A DNA stretch of 7,736 bases from Clostridium sp. UBA6758 (GTDB lineage: Bacteria > Bacillota > Clostridia > Clostridiales > Clostridiaceae), in contig DKGY01000117.1 in assembly GCA_002453475.1 (NCBI GenBank), positions 1 through 7,736 of the forward strand, read 5' to 3'. How positions within the stretch are numbered: the stretch's first letter is position 1; the number at the start of each line of letters is the position of its first letter. The notes beneath the pieces are model-generated. The model worked only from the letters and a program-made list of their open reading frames with translations, had not been told where the DNA came from and did no database searches. A program made the position numbers and the translations under genes. This document shows, piece by piece, positions 1-7,098 of this stretch.

Positions 1-57
1 ATTTAAAAAGTAAAATCCAATTAAATTTATAAATAAATTGGATTTTACTTTTTAAAT
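1..57 (-). terminator. Hairpin terminator of the polA-coaE-transglycosylase operon
   Basis: A perfect 22-base inverted repeat has arms at 1-22 and 36-57 and a 13-base AT-rich loop. The arm ends in ACTTTTTAAAT, so a U-tract forms in the transcript of either strand and the hairpin could work in both directions. It starts 16 bases after the stop codon of the transglycosylase gene, the expected place for the end of the operon. The repeat reaches base 1, so it may extend beyond the window. Confidence 0.85.
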
Positions 58-73
58 TATTATAATATATGTT

Positions 74-652
74 TTACTCAGCATTTTCACCTAAATTATA
101 TAAATATCTATATATTTTATGGTTAAATCTAACCCTTTGAACATAACTTTTAGTTTCCTTAAATGGAATTTTATGAAGGTTTTCTCCATCACTAGAATAT
201 TTCTCATCCTCAAGCCACTTAGTAACATTTCCAGGACCACCATTGTAAGCTGCTAATATAAGAATATAGTCCCCATTAAAGTCATTACTTAATTTCTTCA
301 AATACCAAGTTCCCATTCTTATATTCATCTCAGGATCTGCAATTATTTCTTCCTTAAAGTTAGTTAACTCTAATTTTTCTGCAATCCATTTTCCCGTATC
401 TGGCATTATCTGCATCAATCCTATTGCTCCCTTTGATGAACTTGCATCTACTACAAATTTACTCTCCGTATTAATTACTGCTGCTACTAAGTTTGGATCT
501 ACATTGTACATCTCACTATATTCAATAATACTTTTTTCATATTCTAGCGGAAAAAAGTTTTTAAGTATAACTTTAAAATTAACAATAATAATTATAGCTA
601 TAACTATTATTAATATACTCTTCCTGATCCTTCTATTAGATTTATAAGTCAT
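74..652 (-). CDS. Membrane-anchored lytic transglycosylase (SLT domain)
   Basis: This 192-residue protein is a lytic transglycosylase, a family that cleaves the MurNAc-GlcNAc bond of peptidoglycan and leaves a 1,6-anhydro end. A short basic N-terminus (RRIRK) is followed by one hydrophobic segment, about residues 12-30, which should anchor it with the catalytic domain outside the cell. The SLT domain covers about residues 38-185. It has the ES motif with the likely catalytic Glu63, then GAIGLMQIMP at 75-84, a DPEMNIRMGTWYL block around 106-118, and AAYNGGPGNV at 134-143, all hallmarks of the Slt70/MltE-like fold. The length suits the small single-domain clostridial and bacillar members. The start has a GGGGG ribosome binding site at 657-661, only four bases away. 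The gene overlaps the end of coaE by 11 bases and is last in the operon. The family is clear; its role (wall turnover, sporulation or another) cannot be read from the sequence. Confidence 0.93.
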   Translation of the reverse strand: MTYKSNRRIRKSILIIVIAIIIIVNFKVILKNFFPLEYEKSIIEYSEMYNVDPNLVAAVINTESKFVVDASSSKGAIGLMQIMPDTGKWIAEKLELTNFKEEIIADPEMNIRMGTWYLKKLSNDFNGDYILILAAYNGGPGNVTKWLEDEKYSSDGENLHKIPFKETKSYVQRVRFNHKIYRYLYNLGENAE

Positions 653-1271
653 TTTTCCCCCTAATCAATTTAAGCTTGCTTATAACTTTCATCACTTTAA
701 TCCTAGTTTCTTGCAGATTTCCACTATTATCAATGATAAAGTCTGCAAACTTACATTTTTCTTTTGTACTCATTTGATTATTTATTCTTATAATTGCTTC
801 TTCCCTTGAAAAATTATCTCGTCTCATAACTCTCTCTATTTGTATTTCTTCACTGGCAATAACAACTACTATCTTATCCATGTAGGTATGAAGTTTATTT
901 TCTATTAATGTAGGTGCATCTATGATGCATATTTCTTCTCCTACATCATTATATTTTTTTATTTCACTAAGTATATCATGAAAAATATGAGGCATTATTA
1001 TATTTTCATATTGGACTTTCCTACTTTTATCAGAAAATATTAGATTTCCCATTTTACGCCTTAGAAATTCTCCATTCTCATCAAAATATTCATCACCAAA
1101 AGATTTTCTTATTTCTAATAAAATGTCTGGATGGTTTAAAAGTACTTTTCTAGAAATTTCATCTGCATCAATAACAGGAATACTATTTTCCCTAAAAATC
1201 ATGCTTATGGTACTCTTTCCACATCCAATGCCTCCTGTTAAACCTATTTTTAATATATTACTTTGCTTCAT
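642..1271 (-). CDS. coaE: Dephospho-CoA kinase
   Basis: CoaE carries out the last step of coenzyme A synthesis in the cytoplasm, ATP-dependent phosphorylation of the 3'-OH of dephospho-CoA. The 209-residue protein has a P-loop GGIGCGKST at residues 13-21, directly after the family's GLT lead-in. The IDADEISR motif at 33-40 contains the conserved DAD substrate- and metal-binding site. The segment CIIDAPTLIEN followed by DKIVVVIAS corresponds to the family's DxPLLxE and hydrophobic strand region. The lid region includes QIERVMRRDNFSREEA, and ADFIIDNSG is the usual near-C-terminal motif. The length is slightly above the typical 195-205. Its start lies inside the end of polA (14-base overlap), with a ribosome binding site AGGAGA at 1280-1285, eight bases upstream. 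The order polA-coaE-transglycosylase is common in clostridia; polA and coaE are also neighbours in some other Firmicutes. Confidence 0.96.
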   Translation of the reverse strand: MKQSNILKIGLTGGIGCGKSTISMIFRENSIPVIDADEISRKVLLNHPDILLEIRKSFGDEYFDENGEFLRRKMGNLIFSDKSRKVQYENIIMPHIFHDILSEIKKYNDVGEEICIIDAPTLIENKLHTYMDKIVVVIASEEIQIERVMRRDNFSREEAIIRINNQMSTKEKCKFADFIIDNSGNLQETRIKVMKVISKLKLIRGKNDL

Positions 1272-3906
1272 ACCAGGTCTCTCCTATAGAAATATCTACA
1301 TCTAGGGGAACTTTAAGATCTAGTACATTCTCCATTTCATTTTTAACTATATCCTTTACTGAGTCAAGCTCATCCTTATATACATTAAGTATAAGTTCAT
1401 CATGAACTTGTAAAATTAATTTACTTTTAAGCTTTTGGGATTTAAGTTTACTGGCAACATTCACCATGGCAATCTTTATAATATCTGCTGCGCTACCTTG
1501 AATAGGTGCATTCATAGCTAATCTTTTTCCTAAAGCCTTTACAATTTTATTAGAGGATTTTATTTCCGGAATATATCTTTTCCTATGAAGAAGTGTTGTT
1601 ACATAAGAGTTCTCTTCTGCTTCTTCAATTACTTTATCCATATATTTTTGTACATTCTCATATCTCTCAAGGTATGTATCAATATACTTTTTAGCCTCGC
1701 CTCGCGTTATTCCTAAATCTTGAGCCAAGCTAAAATCACCTATTCCATACACAATTCCAAAGTTAACAGCCTTTGCATTACTTCTCATAGTCTTAGTTAC
1801 CTCTTCAATTGGCACATTGAATACTTCTGAGGCTGTAGAAGTATGAATATCTAAACTGTTTCCAAAAGCCCTAATCATATTTTCATCTTCAGAAATATGT
1901 GCAAGAACTCTAAGTTCAATTTGCGAATAGTCTGCTGATAAAATTACTGAATCTTCATCATGAGGTATAAAAACCCTTCTTATTGATCTTCCATTCTCAT
2001 TTTTGATTGGTATATTCTGAAGATTAGGCTCTGTACTAGATAATCTTCCAGTAGTAGTTACAGTTTGAGTAAAGTTAGAATGTATCCTTCCATCTTCATC
2101 TATTACATTTTTAAGTCCCTCTATATAAGTAGAGTATAGCTTTGTAATTTGTCTAAAATATAGAATTTTATTTATTATCTCATGTTTATCCTTTAAAGCA
2201 TCTAGCACCTCTGCATTAGTGGAATAACCTGTCTTAGTTTTCTTTATTACTGGTAAGTCTAGTTTTTCAAATAATATTTTCCCAAGCTGCTTAGGAGAAT
2301 TTATATTGAATTCTTCTCCTGACAAATGGTATATTTCTTTTGTAAGAGTTTCAATTTCTCCACTAAATTTAGTTCCTAGATCTTCCAATTCTTCTCTATT
2401 GATATTAAAGCCTTCATATTCCATATAAGATATAACCTTTGTAAGAGGTTGCTCTACTTTAAATAATAGTTCTTCCATATCTTCTTTATTAATCTCCTCT
2501 TTTAAGATTCTATATACTTTCTCAAGAGCCACAATTTCATTTGCTTTAAGAGAGTCTTCATCTCCACCAAAGGTTTTTCCTAACCTTTCTTCATAAAGTG
2601 TTTTTATGGAATACTCTGATTTTGATGAATCTAATAAGTAAGCTGCTATTTCCACATCAAAATTTACTAGATCTAAATCAATACCAAGCTTTAAAAAAGC
2701 TGTATATCCATATTTAATACCATGGGTAATCTTTTCAAGATTAGAATCTTGAAAAATTATCTTCATAGCCTTTATAAAGCTTTCCCTGTCTTCTTCAATC
2801 AATTTATCACAATAAATTAGATATACCTGACCTTCTGACAATATGCCTATAGTCTTCACCATAATTTTAGCAAAATTACTAGTATCCTCCACATATAACT
2901 TTACAAAAATTTTATTCTTTATATTAGGTATAACTTCATTTAAGGCTTTAATTTCATTTATAACTTTAAAATCAACAGCTTCTGATCTTTGACTTTCTGA
3001 TGCTTCAGAATTATCTTGTGAAAGATTTTCAAATTTGCTAAGAAGTGATTTAAATTGTAATCTTAAACACATATCCCTAACTTCACTATTATTAAAATCT
3101 CCTTTAGTTCTTAACTGTTCCATAGGTATTTCTACAGGAACTTTAGTAATAATCGTAGCTAATTTCTTACTGAAAATCGCTTGTTCACTATATTCTTGAA
3201 GAGATTCTTTAAGTTTCTTGCCACTAATATTAGATATATTCATCAGAACATTCTCTATGCTTCCATATTCCTTAATTAACTTAAACGCAGTCTTCTCTCC
3301 TACTCCTGGAACTCCTGGAATATTATCCGATTTATCTCCCATAAGACCCTTTACATCTATATATTGAGTCGGTGTCACTCCAAAATCTTCAATAAATCTT
3401 TCTTTATTATATATCTCTTTTTCTGTAATTCCTTTTTTATTTATAACTACATTAACATTATCTGTTGCAAGTTGAAGAGCATCTTTATCTCCTGTTACTA
3501 CAAAGACTTCCATACCCTCATTTTCTGCCAAAACAGATATAGTTCCTATTAAATCATCAGCTTCGTATCCTTCTAATTCAAATACACTTATCCCCATCTT
3601 GGATAATATTTCTCTTATTATAGGAAATTGCATGGAAAGCTCCGGAGGAGTTTTCTTTCTTCCCGCTTTATAATCTTCATATTCCTTATGTCTAAATGTA
3701 TTAGATGATTTGTCAAAGGCAGCTACGATATAATCAGGATTTATATCTTCTTTAATTTTAAGAAGCATATTTAAAAATCCATATACCCCATTAGTATAAA
3801 CCCCTTCTTTTGTTGTTAGTTCTGGTATAGCATAAAACGCTCTATATAATAAGCTATTTCCATCTAAAACAGCTAAGCTTTCTTTATTAATTTTAATCAC
3901 ATCCAT
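1258..3906 (-). CDS. polA: DNA polymerase I, proofreading site degenerate
   Basis: This 882-residue protein fills gaps and removes RNA primers in lagging-strand synthesis and excision repair. The N-terminal 5' nuclease domain (about 1-290) keeps the acidic metal ligands: Asp15, Asp65 in AAFD, Glu115/Asp117/Asp118 in YEADDL, Asp140/Asp142 in TGDKD, and Asp191/Asp194, followed by the helix-hairpin-helix PGVPGVGEKT. The middle domain (about 315-490) lacks the DEDD catalytic residues: the DTET motif is absent, and the usual Asp of the KYD motif is Gly in IKYGY. Proofreading is therefore predicted to be lost, as in Bacillus and other clostridial enzymes. The polymerase domain has motif A DYSQIELR (Asp659), motif B RSNAKAVNFGIVYG (Arg708, Lys712, Phe716, Tyr720) and motif C QVHDE (Asp836, Glu837). 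An in-frame TGA sits directly before the ATG, so no earlier start is possible. The likely ribosome binding site AAAGGTG (3921-3927) is 14 bases away, rather far. First gene of the operon. Confidence 0.98.
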   Translation of the reverse strand: MDVIKINKESLAVLDGNSLLYRAFYAIPELTTKEGVYTNGVYGFLNMLLKIKEDINPDYIVAAFDKSSNTFRHKEYEDYKAGRKKTPPELSMQFPIIREILSKMGISVFELEGYEADDLIGTISVLAENEGMEVFVVTGDKDALQLATDNVNVVINKKGITEKEIYNKERFIEDFGVTPTQYIDVKGLMGDKSDNIPGVPGVGEKTAFKLIKEYGSIENVLMNISNISGKKLKESLQEYSEQAIFSKKLATIITKVPVEIPMEQLRTKGDFNNSEVRDMCLRLQFKSLLSKFENLSQDNSEASESQRSEAVDFKVINEIKALNEVIPNIKNKIFVKLYVEDTSNFAKIMVKTIGILSEGQVYLIYCDKLIEEDRESFIKAMKIIFQDSNLEKITHGIKYGYTAFLKLGIDLDLVNFDVEIAAYLLDSSKSEYSIKTLYEERLGKTFGGDEDSLKANEIVALEKVYRILKEEINKEDMEELLFKVEQPLTKVISYMEYEGFNINREELEDLGTKFSGEIETLTKEIYHLSGEEFNINSPKQLGKILFEKLDLPVIKKTKTGYSTNAEVLDALKDKHEIINKILYFRQITKLYSTYIEGLKNVIDEDGRIHSNFTQTVTTTGRLSSTEPNLQNIPIKNENGRSIRRVFIPHDEDSVILSADYSQIELRVLAHISEDENMIRAFGNSLDIHTSTASEVFNVPIEEVTKTMRSNAKAVNFGIVYGIGDFSLAQDLGITRGEAKKYIDTYLERYENVQKYMDKVIEEAEENSYVTTLLHRKRYIPEIKSSNKIVKALGKRLAMNAPIQGSAADIIKIAMVNVASKLKSQKLKSKLILQVHDELILNVYKDELDSVKDIVKNEMENVLDLKVPLDVDISIGETWYEAK

Positions 3907-3915
3907 TCAAATTAT

Positions 3916-4007
3916 TTAAGCACCTTTATCAAATTCCTTTAATTTTTTCTTATAGTCCTCTATATTATTCTTTACTTTTTAGGATCTAAAGTCAAGTAAA
4001 GAAACAT
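3916..4007 (-). pseudogene. Possible 3'-end remnant of a lost gene in the polA leader
   Basis: Two short minus-strand frames abut here. The first begins at an ATG at 4007 and reads MFLYLTLDPKK before a TAA. The second, one base out of phase, reads VKNNIEDYKKKLKEFDKGA and ends in TAA at 3916, nine bases before polA. Restoring one A in the A5 run (3976-3980) joins them into one sensible tail with a hydrophobic patch followed by a lysine-rich helix. The polA ribosome binding site lies inside the last codons, as expected if a gene upstream of polA once existed. I do not recognise the protein. The stretch is short enough that chance is possible. Confidence 0.35.
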
Positions 4008-4024
4008 GAATCTTTTAATAAATG

Positions 4025-4053
4025 ATTATATCATTACTTCATCATATTAACAA
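4025..4053 (-). promoter_or_regulatory. Promoter of the polA-coaE-transglycosylase operon
   Basis: Read on the minus strand there is TTGTTA (4048-4053), a 17-base spacer, and a perfect TATAAT (4025-4030). Transcription would start near 4018, leaving a leader of about 110 bases before polA. The -35 box matches only four of six consensus bases, but spacing and position are right for a vegetative promoter. The rest of 4031-4140 is very AT-rich, and I see no gene in it. Confidence 0.6.
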
Positions 4054-4140
4054 TAAAACTTAATATTTTTAACTGTAATTTTTTATCTATCCATATTATA
4101 AATATAATATGAATTTTATTTAATCTAATAAAAATAAATA

Positions 4141-4180
4141 AACCTTCTAAGTATAGATTTTAATCTATATTCAGAAGGTT
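4141..4180 (-). terminator. Terminator after the glsA-DUF554 unit
   Basis: Near-perfect inverted repeat: AACCTTCT at the left end pairs with AGAAGGTT at the right end, and the inner arms GTATAGATT and AATCTATAT also pair, with a short mismatch between the two stem parts. On the minus strand it is followed by the U-rich stretch TATTTATTTTTATT. It begins five bases after the stop codon of the decayed DUF554 gene. Confidence 0.8.
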
Positions 4181-4184
4181 CATA

Positions 4185-4530
4185 TCATACAAAATACATA
4201 TTTCTAATTACCTCTAAATACTTATTTAACAAGTAAATAACAGTTGGCAAAATAATTGCTGGCACAAAGTCTAAAATCAATTTTGTGAAAAGAATTTCAT
4301 GTTTTCCCGTTAATCTGATCTGTAAAAATCCAACTACTTCCATAGCTCCTACACAAAATAATAAACTAGCAGTCACCAGTCCTTCTGAAATAGATGTATT
4401 TTTATCTTTAGATTTAAACTTTCTTTCTATACAGTATCACTTATTCTTTCTAGAAGTCCTTTTTTAATAATATATCTATATCTCCACCAATAATCACAGT
4501 TATAGAATTAACTATAGTTCCTAGCATCAC
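4185..4530 (-). pseudogene. Decayed DUF554 (YdfK/YqgA-like) membrane protein gene
   Basis: This is a remnant of a DUF554 integral membrane protein, a family of about 225-235 residues with no firmly assigned function. The ATG is at 4525-4527 (an in-frame GTG directly precedes it), with an AAAGGTG ribosome binding site at 4535-4541. The start reads MLGTIVNSITVIIGG, the typical DUF554 N-terminus. The frame then breaks in an A6 run (4460-4465); with one base restored it continues as KKGLLERISDTV and stops. The third frame picks up at IERKFKSKDKNTSISEGL, then TASLLFCVGAMEVVGFLQ and LTGKHEILFTKLILD, which are family motifs, but jumps directly to VPAIILPTVIYLL, which belongs near the C-terminus. From memory of the family, two internal stretches are missing: several helices after ISDTV and roughly the third quarter of the protein. 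It lies 10-15 bases after the glsA stop, so the two genes probably formed one operon. Confidence 0.85.
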
Positions 4531-4540
4531 TTTTCACCTT

Positions 4541-5455
4541 TTAAAATATGCTTAAATCTAATTCATGGGATAATTTTTCAAGTATCTTGATTCCACCTAT
4601 ACTATTTCCCTTAGCATCAAGAGCAGGCCCCACAACTCCAATTCCCATTCTTCTAGGTACTGCAGCCATTATCCCGCCTCCTACACCACTCTTTGCGGGA
4701 ATTCCTATATGTACGGCAAACTTCCCAGATGCATCATACATACCGCAAGTAACCATTATGGTTTTAACAATTCTACAAGCCTCTCTAGATATAACTCTTT
4801 CATTATTCAAAAGAACTCCATCATTAGCAAGCATAGCCCCTATCCTAGCAATATCCTTACAAGTAATCTCCATAGAGCAAGCCTTAAAGTAAACATCTAA
4901 AATTTCCTCAACATCACCTTCTATTATACCATTGCCTTTCATATAATAAGCTAACGCTCTGTTTCTATTTCCTGTTTTCTTTTCACTCTCATACACATTA
5001 TAATTTACTCCAATATCATTATTTCCGGTTATCTTTCTTGTAAAAGTAAGTATTCTGTTTATTTTATCCTCAGCTGTTTCTCCATTAATTAAAGACACTG
5101 TTGCAATAGCTCCTGCATTTATCATGGGATTTAGTGGTTGTTTTTGTTCATGAATTTCCAAGTTAGTTATGGAATTAAAACCTGATTCTGTAGGTTCCAT
5201 TCCCACTTTAGTGAAAACGTATTCTATACCATTATCTAAAATGGCTAACATTAAAGTTATTACTTTAGACATACTTTGTATGGTGAATTTAGTATTCCAA
5301 TCACCTGCAAAATATTCTTCACCACCTAAATTTGTAACCCATATACCTAGAGCTTCCGGATTAGCTTTTGCCAGCTCTGGAATATATGAGGCCACTTCAC
5401 CTTTACTTGTCCATTTTCTACAATCATCAATTATACTATCTAATATCCTCTTCAT
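4541..5455 (-). CDS. glsA: Glutaminase, serine-dependent beta-lactamase-like family
   Basis: GlsA hydrolyses L-glutamine to L-glutamate and ammonia in the cytoplasm. From the chosen start the protein has 304 residues, the usual family length. The catalytic Ser-x-x-Lys is Ser61-Met-Ser-Lys64 in FTIQSMSKV. Other family blocks are LNPMINAGAIA (Asn113), NRNRALAYYMKGNG (about 163-175), CGMYDASGKFAVHIG (Tyr240 region) and IPAKSGVGGGI ending near 262. No family motif appears to be missing. Two earlier in-frame ATGs exist at 5470 and 5461. I prefer the ATG at 5455 because GGGAG (5464-5468) lies eight bases upstream of it, whereas the ATG at 5470 has no ribosome binding site. It has its own promoter and is the first gene of a unit with the broken DUF554 gene. 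In E. coli a homologue supports acid resistance by releasing ammonia; whether that holds here is not shown. Confidence 0.96.
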   Translation of the reverse strand: MKRILDSIIDDCRKWTSKGEVASYIPELAKANPEALGIWVTNLGGEEYFAGDWNTKFTIQSMSKVITLMLAILDNGIEYVFTKVGMEPTESGFNSITNLEIHEQKQPLNPMINAGAIATVSLINGETAEDKINRILTFTRKITGNNDIGVNYNVYESEKKTGNRNRALAYYMKGNGIIEGDVEEILDVYFKACSMEITCKDIARIGAMLANDGVLLNNERVISREACRIVKTIMVTCGMYDASGKFAVHIGIPAKSGVGGGIMAAVPRRMGIGVVGPALDAKGNSIGGIKILEKLSHELDLSIF

Positions 5456-5463
5456 AATCATGT

Positions 5464-5468
5464 CTCCC
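5464..5468 (-). promoter_or_regulatory. Ribosome binding site that decides the glsA start
   Basis: GGGAG on the minus strand is followed by an eight-base spacer and the ATG at 5455. It overlaps the first possible ATG (5470), which makes that longer start unlikely. Confidence 0.65.
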
Positions 5469-5493
5469 ATCTGATTTTACTACTTACATTTTT

Positions 5494-5522
5494 ATTATAG
5501 TAATCGAGTATCTATTTTTCAA
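5494..5522 (-). promoter_or_regulatory. Promoter of glsA
   Basis: Minus strand: TTGAAA (5517-5522), a 17-base spacer, and a perfect TATAAT (5494-5499). The start of transcription would be near 5487, about 30 bases before the preferred glsA ATG. No clear operator is visible beside it. Confidence 0.75.
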
Positions 5523-5571
5523 TACATAAGTATTTACTTCTATATTATCCTTATTTATAGTAAAAATACTA

Positions 5572-5600
5572 TTGTAATTCTTAGTACATTGTGGTAAAAT
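5572..5600 (+). promoter_or_regulatory. Promoter of the tRNA-Leu gene
   Basis: TTGTAA (5572-5577), a 17-base spacer and TAAAAT (5595-5600) precede the mature tRNA by 13 bases, which is typical for a single tRNA gene. It is divergent from and does not overlap the glsA promoter. Confidence 0.7.
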
Positions 5601-5613
5601 ACTAAATGTACTA

Positions 5614-5700
5614 GCCGGTGTGATGGAATTGGCAGACGTGCGGGACTCAAAATCCCGTGGTGGCAACACCGTACCGGTTCGACCCCGGTCACCGGCACCA
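5614..5700 (+). tRNA. tRNA-Leu (anticodon CAA)
   Basis: An 87-base tRNA with encoded CCA. The acceptor arms GCCGGTG (5614-5620) and CACCGGC (5690-5696) pair fully, followed by discriminator A and CCA at 5698-5700. The anticodon stem is CGGGA/TCCCG with loop CTCAAAA, giving anticodon CAA at 5648-5650, which reads UUG. A long variable arm (GGTG, loop GCAA, CACC) marks a class II tRNA as expected for leucine, and A is the leucine discriminator base. The T arm is ACCGG-TTCGACC-CCGGT. No intron or mispairing is seen. Confidence 0.97.
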
Positions 5701-5711
5701 TAAAAGCTAAT

Positions 5712-5757
5712 ACAAAACCTCTGAATCGTTGATATTACAACAATTCAGAGGTTTTGT
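5712..5757 (+). terminator. Terminator of tRNA-Leu
   Basis: A 15-base perfect stem has arms at 5712-5726 and 5743-5757, can be extended inwards by GTTG/CAAC after one mismatch, and is followed by a T-rich tail. It lies 11 bases after the tRNA CCA end. The stretch 5761-5878 after it is AT-rich and holds no gene I can support. Confidence 0.85.
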
Positions 5758-5878
5758 TTTTCCTTCAAATATAGCTAGTTACCCCAACTAACATTAAATG
5801 GCTCCATTTTAACATAATAAAATCACCTACTATTTACTAAGTAAGTGCTAGTTATTTACTTGTCATTCAATCTTTAAT

Positions 5879-6691
5879 TCAATAAATGAACCTAATATAT
5901 ATCCTTATATCATATAACTGTGCTACTGCGTTTATATGAGCTTTTATTGCTTTAGATTGTGTATGTACTTCTTCTTGATAATTTTCATCTTTAGAAAAAT
6001 CAATATTACCTTTAATGTCTTTATTATATTGATCTCTTTCATAAATTGTGTTATTCATAGAGATTAATAACTGAAAAGCTTTGCAAATATCATTGAACAA
6101 ATCTTTATCCATAAAATCATACAGTGTAAATATCTTACTCATCCATTCTTTATCAATATATAAGTTTCTAGGTAAATGATACATTAACCCGGAATCCTTA
6201 TCTTTATTAGACTGATTAGCTCTATTAAATTTTTCCAAACCATCTTTAAGCTGAAAACATAAATACTCCTTGATCTTTATTAACTCTTTTAAATTATTTT
6301 CTTTTTCTTTCTTCTCTTTAATATACTCACTTCTCAAATGAATTAATACGGTCTCAATAATAGTAATTGTTACACCTAAAAATGCACCAATAAATTGTAG
6401 ATATTGGCTAGCATTTTCCTTGCTTTTAAATATACTTAATGCTAAGTTTCTAAATGTATCAATATTTATAATAAGAATTGGTAAAATTATAATTAATACA
6501 GCTACTATTAACAATCGTATAATCATTTTATCATAAATGTTTTCATCTCCCTTTTCCCCTCTACCTACAGTAACACACTTTGTACTAGAACATGATTTTA
6601 CATCTACACCAGTACTATACGTGACAAGAAAATATCTAAATCCTCTTACTTCTTTTGTTTCTAATTTTATATTTTCTATATTATCTACAGC
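5879..6691 (-). pseudogene. 5'-truncated gene for an unrecognised two-helix membrane protein
   Basis: The minus-strand frame is open from 6691 to the TGA at 5879 (270 codons), but its first ATG is at 6526 and there is no GTG or TTG before it. The 55 codons upstream of that ATG read like protein: KLETKEVRGFRYFLVTYSTG, then a cysteine pair in SCSSTKC. No ribosome binding site is well placed for the ATG at 6526; the nearest GGGAG is 20 bases away. From that Met on there are two hydrophobic segments, IIRLLIVAVLIIILPILII and, around residues 44-62, LQFIGAFLGVTITIIETVLI. A highly charged, probably coiled-coil stretch follows (about 65-105), then a helical C-terminal part to residue 215. The frame ends at a TAA (6692-6694) right where the left end of an IS element begins, so the true start was probably lost by that insertion. 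I do not recognise the family. A 215-residue product from 6526 remains possible. Confidence 0.65.
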
Positions 6692-6812
6692 TTATGATGT
6701 TGTACTATTAATATTAGTAGACACTAAAAGTGAGCATTAGCGTGATATACTAAAGTTGTAACACTCGTTCGAATAATCTAGTATAATAAGATTTAAGAAA
6801 GTGGTGTTATAA

Positions 6813-7098
6813 ATGGCAAATAAAAAATATGATAAAGAATTCAGAGAAAAATAGCTAGACTAATCTTAGAAGATGGAAGAACTTTATCAAGTATCTCAAA
6901 GGAATATAATGTTGCAAAATCAATCATCAAACGATGGACTAAAGCTTTTGAGCAAGAATATATTGAATGCGATGATAAGATATTCCTAGTGTTCATGAGG
7001 AGATTAAACGATTGAAGAAACTTACAGCTGATCTTGAAAAGGAAAATACCTTTCTAAAAAAGGTGGTAGCCTTCTTCGCCAAGGAAATAGACCATTAG
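6813..7098 (+). pseudogene. Broken IS3-family orfA (transposase helix-turn-helix subunit)
   Basis: OrfA of IS3 elements binds the element ends through a helix-turn-helix. The ATG at 6813 gives MANKKYDKEFREK and then TAG at 6852. Adding one A to the A5 run at 6847-6851 restores IARLILEDGRTLSSISKEYN and AKSIIKRWTKAFEQEY, the helix-turn-helix region. A second break at about 6977-6978 is also repaired by one A, giving DDKDIPSVHEEIKRLKKL and then the leucine-zipper-like ADLEKENTFLKKVVAFFAK, ending in TAG at 7096. The repaired protein would have 95 residues, normal for an IS150-type orfA. Two independent frameshifts make it non-functional unless they are sequencing errors. Confidence 0.85.
7056..7062 (+). 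other. IS3-type -1 ribosomal frameshift site (A AAA AAG)
   Basis: The heptamer AAAAAAG is in the right phase for orfA (codons CTA AAA AAG). A -1 slip moves the ribosome into the orfB frame, which is open from here through GGSLLRQGNRPLVYKFIDL. IS3 elements use this arrangement to make the OrfAB transposase. With orfA broken and orfB truncated it has no use now. Confidence 0.75.

Noticed and set aside
4548..5474. Several plus-strand reading frames of 60-114 codons opposite glsA.
   Set aside because: They are antisense to a gene with clear catalytic motifs and have no ribosome binding sites.
5528..5570. An imperfect inverted repeat (AGTATTTAC and GTAAAAATACT) between the glsA and tRNA promoters, possibly an operator.
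   Set aside because: The arms differ in length and such matches are frequent in DNA this AT-rich; no known operator is matched.
5828..5862. A short hairpin (AAGTAA/TTACTT) after the membrane protein gene that could be its terminator.
   Set aside because: The stem is only about six A/T-rich pairs with no clear U-run, too weak to support.
6502..6545. A seven-codon upstream frame (MKTFMIK) whose TGA overlaps the ATG at 6526, suggesting a leader peptide for the membrane protein.
   Set aside because: The main frame itself is open and protein-like well upstream of this point, so the overlap is better explained as chance inside a longer, 5'-truncated gene.
6537..6740. A 67-codon plus-strand reading frame.
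   Set aside because: It has no ribosome binding site, its translation is compositionally odd, and it lies opposite the upstream part of the membrane protein gene; it is a shadow frame.
6756..6787. A possible promoter for IS orfA (TTGTAA at 6756 and TATAAT at 6782).
   Set aside because: The -10 box is perfect, but the spacer is 20 bases and no better -35 box is present, so it is not listed as a feature.
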